Shown piece by piece: positions 35,470 to 47,400 of a stretch of 64,000 bases of DNA (position 1 is the first letter of the stretch; every line of letters starts with the position of its first letter). The position numbers were made by a program, and so were the translations under genes. Source of the stretch: Apium graveolens. Its lineage: Eukaryota; Streptophyta; Magnoliopsida; Apiales; Apiaceae. The notes below the pieces were generated by a model that ran no database searches, was not told the origin of the DNA, and worked only from the letters and a program-made list of their open reading frames with translations. The DNA lies in assembly GCF_009905375.1 (NCBI RefSeq), contig NC_133650.1, positions 149,960,125 through 150,024,124 of the forward strand. The letters are read 5' to 3'.

Positions 35470-37571
35470 GTGCAGGGAAACATAAAGAATCTTTGGTATC
35501 TAGACAGTGGTTTCTCTAGGCACATGATTGGAGATTCTACCCAGCTCATTGAGTTCAAGGAAAAAGCTGGCCCAAGTATCACTTTTGGACATGACAGCAA
35601 GGGTTATACAGTGGGATATGGCTTGATTTCAAAGGACAATGTCATCATTGAAGAAGTTGCCCTAGTGGATGGACTCAAGCATAATTTGTTGAGTATCAGC
35701 CATCTTTGTGATAAGGGCAACTCAGTCAATTTTAACTCTGAAGCCTGGGTTGTGACCAACAAGAAGAGCAACAAAGTGGTTCTCACTGGAGTGAGAAAAG
35801 GAAATGTGTACCTAGCTGATTTCAACTCATCAAATGCAGAATCAGTAACTTGTCTTCTCAGTAAAGCAAGTCAAGATGAAAGTTGGCTATGGCACAAGAA
35901 GCTGTCCCATCTAAACTTCAAGACCATGAATGAGTTAGTCAAGAAAGAATTGGTTATAGGTATTCCTCAAGTAGAGTTTACTAAAGATGGATTGTGTGAT
36001 TCCTGCCAGAAAGGAAAGCAGATTAAAGTATCATTCAAAAAGAAGCTTGATTCAACAATTGAAGAACCTTTGCAACTATTGCACCTTTGCAACTGTTGCA
36101 CATGGATTTTTTTGGACAAGTCAGTGTGTTTTCCATCTCAAGGAAAAGATATTGCCTAGTAATTGTAGATGATTTCTCAAAGTTCTCTTGGACATATTTT
36201 CTAAAATCCAAAGATGAAGCTAGTGAAATCATCATCAAACACATAAGGTAAGTCAACAATCATCCTGACTTCAGAGTAAGAAGAATTAGGAGTGACAATG
36301 AAACTGAGTTCAAGAATTCTGTGATGAGATCATTTTGTGAAGAAAATGGGATTATGCATGAGTTTTCTGCAGCTAGAACTCCACAACAAAATGGAGTGGT
36401 GGAAAGGAAAAATAGATCTCTTATTGAAGCTGCAAGAACAATGCTAGAAGAATCAAAGTTACCAACATATTTTTGGGCTGAAGCTGTGAATACTGCCTGC
36501 TACACTCATAATATTTCTTTGGTTAATCAAGCAAAATGCATGACACCCTACCAATTGTTCAAGAATACGAAGCCAACTCTAAATTTCTTACATGTCTTTG
36601 GCTGCAAATGCTATATCTTAAGGAATCAAACTGATCAACATGAAAAGTTTGATGCCAAAGCAGATGAAGGAATTTTTGTTGGATATGCTGTGGGGAAAGC
36701 ATATAGAGTCTACAATCTAAAAGCCAACATTGTTATGGAATCTGTATATGTTGTGTTTGATGATAAGAAGATTGAAGGACTGCAAGATGGAGATTTCCAT
36801 GAAAGCCTCAAATTTGATAATGTTGAGATGGTTAGTGATGACAATGATGATGAAAGTGATCAAGAAATAGTGGCTAAGGATAATGCAAAAAAATCTACAA
36901 CTAATAAAGCACATAATTCAACATCCATCGAGTTACATAATGCTTCATCCGTCGGTAGACAATCTGCTTCATCCGTCGGTAGACAATCAGCTTCATCCAT
37001 CGAGATACAAAGTGCATTATCCGTCGGAATAATGAGAGAAGCTGAGAGTCAAAACAGATCACTTACGAAAAGAACCCCTTCTTCAAATCAAAGATTCACT
37101 AACTCAGGGGGAGTTTCTAATAATCAAAACTTAGTCACACATCAATATAACAATGAGGCCTCTTCATCTAGAGCTAATCTACCACAACAGAGAAAATGGA
37201 CTAGAGATCACCCTTTTGAGCTCATTATTGGTGATGCATCTTCTAGAGTTCAAACAAGGAAAGCAACTCAAGAAGAATGTCTATACAACAGCTTTTTTTC
37301 TAATGAGGAACCAAATAAGGTAGAAGAAGCTCTGTTGGATCCTGATTGGGTTTTAGCTATGCAAGAAGAGTTAAACCAATTTGAAAGAAACAAGGTATGG
37401 AAGCTGGTACCCAAGCCTAAAAGAAATAATCCAATTGATACCAAATGGGTATTCAGAAACAAGATGGATGAAAATGGCATAGTTGTCAGGAACAAAGTTA
37501 GATTGGTTACTAAGGGCTACTGTCAACAAGAAGGTATAGATTTTGATGAAACTTTTGCTCATGTTGCATGA
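35470..37571 (+). pseudogene. Copia A protease, integrase and start of RT
   Basis: Protease signature WYLDSGFSRHM (near 35490). GAG-pre-integrase HHCC: WHKKLSHLNF and LCDSCQKGK (about 35890-36020). A 17-bp tandem duplication at 36067-36100 shifts the frame at the start of the integrase core. In the shifted frame the core continues (HMDFFGQ, VIVDDFSKFSW), has a stop near 36247, then RRIRSDNETEF and PQQNGVVERKNR with the catalytic Glu. The C-terminal linker 36920-37030 contains five ATCCGTCGG/ATCCATCGA motifs in units of about 24 bases, encoding repeated SSVGRQSA. RT begins with LDPDWVLAMQEEL and KWVFRNKMDENG up to a stop at 37569. Confidence 0.92.
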
Positions 37572-38831
37572 CTTGAAGCTATCACAATTTTCTTAGCCTA
37601 TGCAGCCCATGCCAATTTCAAAGTCTATCAAATGGATGTCAAAAGTGCCTTTCTGAATGGAGATTTGGAGTAGGAAATCTATGTCAGTCAGCCTCCTGGT
37701 TTTGAAGATCCAAATTTTCCAGAATATGTCTACTATCTTTTGAAAGCACTTTATGGATTGAAGCAAACACCTAGAGCCTAATATGACACTTTGTCAAAGT
37801 TTATCTTAGAAAGTCACTTAACAAGAGGTACCATTGACAAAAATTTATTCTTTAGAAATGTTAATGGCTCTAGTATACTTGTTCAAATTTATGTAGTTGA
37901 TATTATATTTGGCTCTACAGATGAAAAAGTTTGCAAAAAGTTTGCCAAATTGATGCAAAGTAAGTATGAAATGAGCATGATGGGAGAACTAACTTACTTT
38001 CTTGGTTTACAAGTTAAGCAAGTTAGTGATGGAATATTCATTAGTCAAACCAAAAAAATATTTATGATCTTTTAAAGAAGTTTGATCTATTGGATTGCAC
38101 ATCTGCAAAAACTCCCATGGCCACTGCAACTAAACTTGAATTAAACACTACTAAAAATCTGTGGATATTTCAAGCTATAGAGGCATGGTTGGCTCAATTC
38201 TGTACTTAACAACTAGTAGGCCAGATATAATGTTTACTACTTGTCTTTGTGCTAGATTTCAGGCTGATCCTAAAGAATCTCACTTAGTATCTATTAAGAG
38301 AATTTTCAGATATCTCAAGGGAACACCAAAACTTGGCATTTGGTACCCTAGAGATTCTGGTTTTGATCTAACTGGCTATTTAGATGCAGATTATACAGGT
38401 TTTAAAATTGATAGAAAAAGTACAACAGGAACCTGTCAATTTCTAGGAAACAAGCTAGTATCCTGGTTCAGTAATAAGCAAAATTCAATTTCTACTTCTA
38501 CAATGAAGCTGAATATATTGTTGTTGGTAGTTGCTGTGCACAGATTTTATGGATGAAAAACCAACTGTTGGACTATGGTCTGCAAGTGGAAAGAATTCCT
38601 ATTTTCTGTGATAACACAAGTGCAATTGCCATAACTGAAAATCTAGTAAAACATTCAAGAACAAAGTACATAGACATCAAGTACCACTTCATTAGGGAAC
38701 ATGTGATGGATGGTACTGTGGAACTTCATTTTGTTCCAAGTGAGAAGCAGCTTGCAGATATCTTTACCAAGACACTTGATGAATCCACCTTTTCTAAGTT
38801 GGTAAGTGAGGGTATGCTTAATTATTTTTAA
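37572..38831 (+). pseudogene. Copia A reverse transcriptase and RNase H
   Basis: RT continues with [23 protein letters not shown] and [13 protein letters not shown], each followed by or containing stops. The YVDD box reads YVVDIIFGS, so the first catalytic Asp is Val. A stop after FISQTKKIFMIF ends this part. RNase H (38161-38831) keeps YRGMVGSILYLTTSRPDIMF, YLDADYTGFKIDRKSTTG, a frame slip near 38550, then IFCDNTSAIAITENLVKHSRTKYIDIKYHFIRE and the end DIFTKTLDE. Lineage SIRE; inactive. Confidence 0.92.
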
Positions 38832-39355
38832 ATCATTTCAGATAATTTTGCAAGTTGTAATACAGCCAGAAACTTGATTGATTTTTTTTAGATGAAATTT
38901 TGGTTAAGTCAAAATTTACATCTCGACGGATGTTCATTATCGATCGAGTTTGATCATCCGTCGAAATGAAATAGCTTGGTGAAAATCAATTACTTTTCTG
39001 GATTATTTTAAACCCGACGGATAATTGCTTTATTCTCATCCGTTGAATTATCTACATCTTAGCCGTTAAAAGTACTGAACATTATCCATCGGATATACTT
39101 ACAGTCTGTAAGTATATCACGATGGATAATTGACAGAATTTTGACAGTTTATTTTATTTTTAAATGGCTATTTTTGGAAATTCTGATTGGGTCTTTATTT
39201 TTAACTTTAATTTTTATTCCTTTTTAATATGAGAATACATAAAAGCCTTACTTCTAGTTTCTTTTAACTTTTATCATTCTCTATTGCAACTAAACTGCTA
39301 TCTTCTTCCTCAAAGCAAAATCCTCTCTCTCATTGTAAATTTCCTCACTTTAATA
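38832..39355 (+). promoter_or_regulatory. Post-pol spacer with motif repeats and candidate internal promoter
   Basis: It contains six variants of CCGACGGAT/ATCCGTCGG (38922-39126), including an inverted pair TCGACGGATG/CATCCGTCGA (38923-38932 with 38954-38963). Further on is a TATA-like box ATACATAAAAGCC (39235-39247), then a pyrimidine-rich leader (CTTCTTCCTC, TCCTCTCTCTC) leading to ATG 39356 in good context (AATAATGGCA). This looks like an RNA polymerase II core promoter for the downstream ORF. Inferred from layout only. Confidence 0.45.
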
Positions 39356-41672
39356 ATGGCACCAGTTAGTCAAAATCATGTCTCAGTCAGGATTTATCTA
39401 TGAGAACAACAACTTCGATGCACTTGTGAACAAAGAGATTCCTGCATCTAAAGATTTTCATAAAATGATGAACTTTGTGAAGGGATTCAAACTCAGTTAT
39501 GCCATACTGGAATCACCCACAATCTACTGTGAAGTTGTGGAAGAGATATGGACAACTACTATGTACCTGTCCACTGACAAAACCATAACTTTTACTCTTA
39601 AAGGTAAGCAATTCTGCATTAACAGTGATACAATTCAAGCATGCTTTAAGAATCATGAGAACACTACTACTGAACCACACACAGATGCTAATTTAGTTAC
39701 CATGCTTAATTCTATTGGCTATGCTCTTCCTACCACTAAGTTAAGTGAGATTAGAAGGCTAGGTCTTAGAAAAGAGTGGAGTTATTTGTGTGATGTAGTT
39801 ACCAAGGTATTTTCTGTTAAGATAAGTAATTTTAATTCTGTCAACATTGCCATGCTTAACATGCTTTATATGCTAGTTATTGATAAGCACTATAATTTCA
39901 GTGACATGATCATGTTTGACTTAAGTTACAAGTTAGGGGAAATTAAAAAGAGAGCTAAAAATGTCTATTATGCTAGATTCTTTATGATTCTTGCTAACCA
40001 TCTTATTGAGGATATTGTTATTGAGAATCCAAACAACAAACTAGATTGTTGGGTTCAAGAAAGGAGAGTTATTGCAGATCTTAACAGAGAAAAACATCAC
40101 AAAGAGGTGCTCCTGTTCTATTTTCCAATCATGGAGGGCCCTCGGGTAAGTGAGGTAAACACCACTGTCAATACTATTCCTCCCTCCCAAATTTCTTTGC
40201 CTTTGACTGTGGCTATGACATATGTGTCAATGACTCAACAGATGCCTACCCAAGCCACCAAAATAAAAATTTCCAAATCCAAAATAAAGAAAACCCCCTC
40301 TGGTTTCTCTCAAAAGAAACCAGTTACAAAATCTACCAAAACTAAATAGGGGAGTGTGAAGGGTGGTAAGATAGGTGCGAGACAGGGTTAACATCAAAGA
40401 AACCCCAAGGATAAGGATGGAGAGGTGAGTGTACCCAAGCCTAGCCACACCATAGTTTCCCAACAAACTGTGGTGATTAATAAGGAAATAAGCACAAATC
40501 TAGTTCCATCCTCCCAAAAGGACGTTACTATTGAAACAAGCTCCCAACTAGGAGCACATGCCAAGAGGGTAAGGGACACAAGCTCACCCCAAACTTATGC
40601 CAGAAAGAAGAGTTCCAAAACCATTGGGGATGCACAGGGAACACACATAGTGCAAACTGCAGCTAAAGACTCAGTCACTGCACCATCTCAAATTCAGATT
40701 GATGTGGCTCGAATAAATGTGAGTCACAGCCAAAATCTTTAATCATAGAAGCACCATAAATACCAAACTCTCCCACAAATTCTCTGGATATGGATATTAT
40801 CAACACATTAATCCCTGATTCTCCTTCTTTAACTTTGTTGGAGAAGCCAAAATCTAGTGCAAGTGAGCATCATCTTTTAGATGATTTGTTAGCTCACTTG
40901 CCAATTCTTTCAGGAACTGTTGAGACATCTGTGCCCAAATTATCATTAATATGCACAGAGTCTACAATAGTTTCCACTCTAAACTCCATCATTTCTTCTA
41001 TTCCGATGGATATTTTTCATCTGTCGGTTAGTGATTGTATCCCGACGGATCTGCCTAATAACAGTCATCCTTCGGCTATCCCAACTACTACCCCAATGAA
41101 TGTTCCTCATCCGTTGGTACTCACTACACACACTGAAATTTCAAATTTTTACCAGTGTGGATGAGTTAGTAGTTGTAGAATCATTCTTAGGACTGAGGGA
41201 AGGGAGTAAATTGAGTGAGAGGCTGAGTTGCTCTCAGGCAAAAGGAGAGGAACCGAGAAAAATCATGTAGGCTATTTCTTCCAGCCTGGCAAAAGAGAGT
41301 GAGAGGAGTCCCACCTTAGTAGGTGAAGGTGAGGGTGTGAGGGTGGTGAGCCAAGGGGAGCCCTTGATGTAAAAAAAGGGAGAAAATAAGAGAAAAGCAT
41401 GTACAACTAAATGGGAAGAGCCCATTGTAAGTGAGTTAATGGATGTCAATGAGGCTAACAAGAAACAACTAATTCAGCAAGAATATCAAGCTGTTTTGGA
41501 CTCTATTTTTTTGAAGCTGAGGCATTTACTCACCCTATGTTAGCATATCAAGTTCTAGATGAACAGGACAATGTGGCTGCAGAAAGGATGCTAAACTTGG
41601 TGCTTACAACTGCTTCAATGCAAAGAGCAAATGATGCCATCACAGCCATGCCATCTACAACTGGTGATAATA
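39356..41672 (+). pseudogene. Copia A extra ORF downstream of pol (SIRE env-like position), truncated
   Basis: The first ATG is 39356 (MAPVSQNHVSV), with a probable one-base slip joining it to the long frame 39378-40349 (NFDALVNKEIPASKDFHKMM, VVEEIWTTTMYLSTDK, YARFFMILANHL). After a stop at 40347 the coding character continues in pieces: 40425-40742, 40790-41164 and about 41380-41672 (WEEPIVSELMDVNEANKKQ, TASMQRANDAITAMPS). The C-terminal half is Ser/Thr/Pro-rich with Lys clusters. SIRE elements carry an extra ORF here, often called env-like. I see no signal peptide or clear membrane helix, so an envelope role is not supported by this copy. It is cut at 41672 by the Tekay-3 junction. Confidence 0.75.
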
Positions 41673-44600
41673 TATTGCATCACAATTCCAATTGAAAGAA
41701 TTAGGACACCCGTTGGAGCCACCGTATACGATGATTAGTCATAATATGATAATAGTAACTTTTTCTACTAGTAGAAGGACGACACCTTCATATCCCGGTT
41801 ATCACCCTTCCCGCATTTGGGCTACGTGTCCCATTTTTGGGTATACACATACTTCACAAGTTCCTGAGTACACAGAGTATCTTCGCCTGTGGTACCTTTG
41901 GTAGTCCATCTAGCACACATAGTACCAGAGTCTACCCCTCCCTTGTCCTTTAAAAAGAACTCTATCAATCTCGAGAACTCGAACCACATCGAAGTTCCCC
42001 AAGCGTTTTGCTTGTTGATAGAAATAGTTTATCTTACTAAGATATAAATGTATATATGTATATACGTACTTCCGAGATTTTCGGAGGAAGTACTAAGGAT
42101 GTGAGTTGACCATTTTCAACAGATAATTTAATAAGGGGAAAAAGTTTCTCTTTGAAACTATATTAAATAAGTCGGGATAATAATCTCCGACGATCTGAAA
42201 TTATTCGAATGATTTTCCGAAATCAGAAAGTATATTTTTAAATCAGGATCTATGATTTTTAAATTAATAATAAACCCTTTAATGAATAATAAATAATTAA
42301 ATGATAATCGATAAATAATTAAACATCGAATGAGTTTACTTTCTAAAAGAATATTTAAAATAATATTCCTCAACTAGTTTATGTCTACGTAATTAATAAT
42401 CTTTAATGTTTAATCAGGTTTGAAATAATTAATTGTTGGAGTATACTTCTTTCGTAATAAAGGAATAGGTATATAGTATTTATTATTCAAACAATAAAAT
42501 ATAGTTGAGGGAATATGATCGTTGGGAAATCGTTTTAATAAAAGTTCGAGGTATTATAATGTTTCGTAAGTGGACGTTAAGTCCCTTTAAAATGTACTAT
42601 TATGGACTTGTAATCATCCTATAATATCACCGAAATGATTTCCGGGTTTTTTTGTTAAAATCCCGATCGACTCTCGGTCTTATAATCATACATCACGCTT
42701 AAAGCGAAATTAAATATTTACTATATATATTTATCGTACAACATCGCTACATTATGCGAAAAAGTTCAATTACTACGTATCATGGCAAGCATGGTATTTA
42801 TGCAATGATAATCAAATAATTCTTTCACAACACAACAGTAAAATGGAGTTGGGTTCGTAAACTTTCCTGGGTATCTCGAGGTGGAGGATGCTCTAGGTTC
42901 CGCTCGGAAATCTATAATCATAAACACAATTCGTTTTGTTAGGTCCCTAACTAATTTACGGCGACTCGCACTCATGTGCTACTTATTATGTACCCTCTCA
43001 ACTTATATTACCCTTATTATTCCTTTAAGTTCTCATTCACATCATGGTCGCTTCATTTTTCTAAGTATCTTAGGTTTATTTTCATTTTTGCCGTAGGCTC
43101 CGCTTATGGATTCTACGGTTTCTAATCGCGCGGTCTCGGCTCCGATATTTTTATAAAATTGAAATATCATTATTTTCACTTAAAATTTTTATGACAGTTA
43201 GGAAAATCAAAATACTACTCTCTGTAAAAATTTCAGGATTTATGAACACTTTTAAGTCGATCCTTTATATTTTCAAAGTTCGTAATTCATAGCAGTTTTT
43301 GTCGCGTAAATCACTTTTAGTAAAACGACCATTACTTTTGATCCGTAAATCGGAATCAAGCGATTCAAGCGCCTAAACGATTCTTATAACATTGTCTATC
43401 ATAATCAAGGATTATTTTTTCAAGAAACTACAGATTATATCTTCCGAACTTTCTGCAGAAACTTAGAGTTACGATTTGTTCATTTTAACGGAATTACGTT
43501 TACGATCGGAGTTTCTTTTACGCCCTAAATCTTTATACAACTACCAACAATCATCATATCATCATCAACACACAAACTCCTCTTAAGAACATCATGTTCT
43601 TGAGGCAACAATCACCCTTAAATCTACTTAGCTAAACATCAAGATTTCAACAACATCACCTCTAAAACTAGGTTTATAACTACATACTAAATGGATCTTG
43701 AAAATGAATCTTAAATAAAGTTGGGTCAAAGATTTTTACCTTTCATGAAAGCTTGAGATGTGTTCTTGAGGATGATGGAGTCTTAGAACTGTTTGGTATG
43801 ATTTTTGGAACCTAAAACCACCATTGAAATCAAGAAACCAAAGAAGAGTTACTATTCATACTATTCACTAGTAACTTTCTTGATTTTATTTTACCCGTGA
43901 AACCTTGATAAAAAGAGATCAAAAAATTTTCTTACCTTAGTTTGGTTGTTAGCAAGCTTGAGAATTAATTGGAGGATTTTACCATGGCTAGATTTTGAGA
44001 TTTGATTTTGAATTCTTTGTTTGGGGAGGAAGGGCAGAAGGGAAGAATGAAGGAGGGGGGGGGGGTTATGCTTGCTTTGGTTGCTTCTAAGAAATGGGAT
44101 GGGTGATGTCTTTTTATTGATTGATATTCTTTCTAGTATAGAATCCTAGGTTTATTCTTTGTTGCCAAATCCATGGACATATCTTAAGTAGCTTCCTAGT
44201 TTACAAGCTAAACTACATGTTCTAGCTTCCTTAGCACACTATTTGGTTAGCCTTTCTTGATCATCCTACATCTAGCTCACTATTTGATAAAGTAACAATG
44301 GTTACTTTCTTACCATGGTTAGTTAGTGCGTTCTGTTTATTTAATCGTTTACGCGTTCGCTCGGTCGCTTAAACATTTTCGTAATACTTCCTCGTAGATG
44401 GTTCGCGACGTAATTCCTTTCGTATTTATTCCTTATATTTTAAATTATTGTATTTGGATATAATTCCCTAGGGTTTTAATCTTGTAATTATATTGTTATT
44501 CCCGTAATCCTCAATGAGTTGTAAATACCGTCATTTTTCAAAGTTCTTTTTCTTCGAAAACTAATAGCGTTTACATATACTCATTTGGTACGTATAATTA

Positions 44601-44724
44601 TAATATCAACTCTGAAACTCATTTTCTCATGCACTACATAGTGTGGGCTCAAAAGTTTTTCCCGTTCGTCAGGGTTACTATTCATTAAACGTTTTACAAG
44701 GTCTCAAAAATTTGAGTTATTACA
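41673..44724 (-). repeat. Tekay-3 3' LTR, truncated
   Basis: Matches 51250-54308 in order and orientation. It ends at 44724 with TTATTACA (minus-strand start TGTAATAACTC). Missing its 3' terminal 686 bp, and with it the H3-like exon. It contains an imperfect hairpin GTACTTCC...GGAAGTAC at about 42066-42093, also present near 51643. Confidence 0.92.
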
Positions 44725-44740
44725 GTCTTCCCCTCTAATA
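44725..44740 (-). other. Tekay-3 polypurine tract
   Basis: The minus strand reads TATTAGAGGGGAAGAC directly before the LTR. Confidence 0.85.
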
Positions 44741-44757
44741 AGCATTCCGTCCCGGAA

Positions 44758-46038
44758 TCAATTAGTGAATAAGTGGGGATATCTATTCCTTATTGCATCT
44801 TCAAGTTCCCAAGTTGACTCCTCGACACTTTGATTCCTCCATAAGATTCTAACCAGCTTCACAGTCTTGCTTCTCAGCACTTGTTCTTTTTAGTCCATTA
44901 TCCTTACTAGCTGCTCGATGTAGGTCAGGTCTGGTTATAAATCTACCTGCTCGTATTCTATTACATGTCCTGCATCTGCATGGTGCTTCCTTAACATGGG
45001 CACGTGGAACACGTTGTGCACTTGTTGCAGATTAGGAGGCAAGGCGAGCTCGTAAGCTAGAGGTCCTATTCTCCTCAAAATTTCAAAGGGTCCTATGAAT
45101 CTGGGACTCAGCTTCCCTTTCTTCCCAAACCTCATCACTCCTTTCCACGGAGATACCTTCAATAGCACAGAATCTCCTACTTCATATTCCCTATCCTTCC
45201 TGGTCTGGTCGGCGTACTTCTTTTGTCTATCTTGAGCTGCTACCAGTCTTTTCCTGATGAGTCTTACCATTTCCCTGGTCTGTTGGACTAACTCTGGCCC
45301 TAATATCTTGTGTTCTCCAACTTCATCCCAACATAGGGGAGAGCGACATCTCCTTCCGTAAAGAGCTTCATACGGAGGCATTCCTATGCTCGCGTGATAG
45401 CTATTGTTGTAAGCAAATTCGATCAGGGGTAAGTGGTCATCCCAATTTCCTTTGAAATCAATGGCACACACTCGTAGCATATCTTCTAGGGTCTGAATAG
45501 TCCTTTCGCTTTGTCCATCAGTCTGGGGGTGGTAAGCGGTACTCATGTTTAGTCTGGTGCCTACGCATTTCTGGAAGCTTCTCCAAAATCGGGAATTAAA
45601 CCCTGGGTCTCTATTTGACACTATGGCTACAGGAACACCGTGTCTTACTACAATTTCCTTCAAGTAAATATCCACCAACTTGTATACGGTGTATCTTTCG
45701 TTGATTGGTAGGAAGTGTGCGGACTTGGTCAATCTATCTATGATAACCCATATGGCATCATGATTGGTCTTTGTCCTTGGTAGGCCTGTCACAAAATCCA
45801 TGTCTATATGCTCCCATTTTCATTCCGAGATTTCCAGGGGCCGTAATAGTCCACTAGGTCACTGATGTTCCGCCTTCACTCTCTGGCATGTCAAGCACTT
45901 GCTGACCCACTCTGCTATTTCTCTCTTTATGTTAGGCCACCAATAATATTCTTTATGGTCACAGTACATTTTCGTACTTCCTGGGTGGATTGAATATCCG
46001 GAGCTGTGCCCTTCGGGCAGCAGCTCATCCTTTAACTC
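44758..46038 (-). pseudogene. Tekay-3 integrase and chromodomain
   Basis: A degraded HHCC region lies right of 45801 (WPNIKREIAEW, CLTCQRVK-like with stops). The core from 45801 is open for 288 codons: [22 protein letters not shown], then VSNRDPGF, where the second catalytic Asp (SDRD in the sister elements) is Asn. [18 protein letters not shown] keeps the Glu. After a stop at 44935 the chromodomain remains readable ([25 protein letters not shown]) to the stop at 44758-44760. Confidence 0.92.
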
Positions 46039-46720
46039 TTACACATTTGAAATCCAAATTCGGGACGCATACCTCATGATCCCTTGCTCGTCCTTCTCGC
46101 ATCTCACTTCTTCACCGGTCAATGTTCCTCTTTCTTCGCTCATCTTCTTTTCTTGACCGGTCATTCTCACGTCGATTTCCATTTTCTCAAATTCTTTAAT
46201 TAACTCCTCTGATGTCATTATCATCTTGAGTCTTTCCTTCCTACTTAGGGCGTCAGCCATCACATTGGCTTTACCCGGGTGATACAAAATTTCACAGTCG
46301 TAGTCCTTAATCAACTCTAACCATCTCCTCTGTCTCATGTTCAGTTCCTTCTGAGTAAAAATATATTTGAGGCTCTTATGGTCTGTGTAAATCTCACATT
46401 TCTCACCGTATAGGTAGTGTCTCCAAATTTTTAGGGCAAACACTATGGCTGCTAATTCTAGATCATGCGTCGGGTATCTGCCCTCATACTCCTTCAATTG
46501 CCGAGAGGCATACGCTATAACTTTGCCGTGCTGCATCAGTACACATCCTAATCCTTTAAGTGATGCATTGTTGTATATCACAAACTATCCCTTTCCATCA
46601 GGGAGAGCGAGTACTGGTGCTGACACCAGCCTCCTTTTCAGTTCCTGAAAGCTTTCCTCACATTTCTCTGTCCATACAAACTTTTCTATGTTCCGGGTAA
46701 GTCTAGTTAGTGGACCGGCT
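46039..46720 (-). pseudogene. Tekay-3 RNase H
   Basis: An open frame from 46581 holds [59 protein letters not shown] and [15 protein letters not shown]. The beginning (PDGKG, VLALP) is separated by a stop, and the first acidic residue region reads YNNASLKG where the sister element has SDASYKG, so a catalytic position looks lost. Confidence 0.88.
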
Positions 46721-47400
46721 ATCGTAGCAATCCTGCACGAAACTTCAGTAATATCCTGCTAAACCCATAAAACTCCTAACCTCTGTTGGGGTAGTTGGTC
46801 TTTCCCAGTTGAATACCGCCTCTATTTTGGTAGGGTCAACTAAAACTCCTTTGTTACTCACCGCATGTCCTAAAAACTGAACTTCTCTTAACCAAAACTC
46901 GCAGTTCGAGAACTTGGCGTACAATTTCTCATTCCTCAAGATTTCTAAGACTATCCTTAAATATTCTGCATGTTCTTGCTCTGTCTTTGAGTAGATCAGA
47001 ATATCATCTATAAAAACTATCACGCATATATCTAGGTACTTTTTGAACACTCTGTTCATCAAATCCATAAAGGCTGCGGGTGCATTGGTTAGCCCAAACG
47101 ACATGACTAAGAACTCATAGTGACCATACCTAGTGCAAAAAGTAGTCTTCGGTATATCTTCTGGTTTGATTTTTAACTAGTTATATCCTGTTCTCAAATC
47201 TATTTTGGAAAAATGTACAGCTCCTTTGAGTTGGTCGAATAGGTCATCAATCCTAGGGAGAGGGTACCTATTTTTAATAGTCAGCTTATTCAATTCTCAA
47301 TAGTCTATGCATAATCTCATACTGTCGTCCTTTTTCTTTACGAACAGTACTGGCGCTCCCCATGGCGACACACTGGGTCTTATCATTCCATTATCTAATT
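46721..47400 (-). pseudogene. Tekay-3 reverse transcriptase
   Basis: [20 protein letters not shown], a stop, [23 protein letters not shown], another stop, and an open part from 47104 with [16 protein letters not shown] and [34 protein letters not shown]. Motif A Asp and both Asp of FIDD remain. Ends at a slip near 46740 in FMGLAGYY. Confidence 0.9.

Larger units (their letters stand above)
4830..41672 (+). mobile_element. SIRE-type Ty1/copia element A, 3' end deleted
   Basis: Inserted in Athila gag. It consists of a 5' LTR (4830-5631 and 32878 to about 33000, split by Tekay-1), gag, protease, integrase, RT, RNase H, a spacer and a long extra ORF downstream of pol, the organisation known for the SIRE lineage. 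It ends at 41672 inside the extra ORF, where Tekay-3 LTR sequence follows without any LTR boundary. No 3' LTR is present. The left flank (tgaat) is not repeated at the right edge of the complex, which fits loss of the 3' end. Confidence 0.87.

Noticed and set aside
36321..37571. Possible intact copia protein with integrase and RT
   Set aside because: It is only an open piece of a polyprotein that is broken before and after it.
42066..42093. Hairpin GTACTTCC/GGAAGTAC in Tekay-3 LTRs as terminator
   Set aside because: The stem is imperfect and one copy (near 51643) carries an additional mismatch; no evidence for a role.
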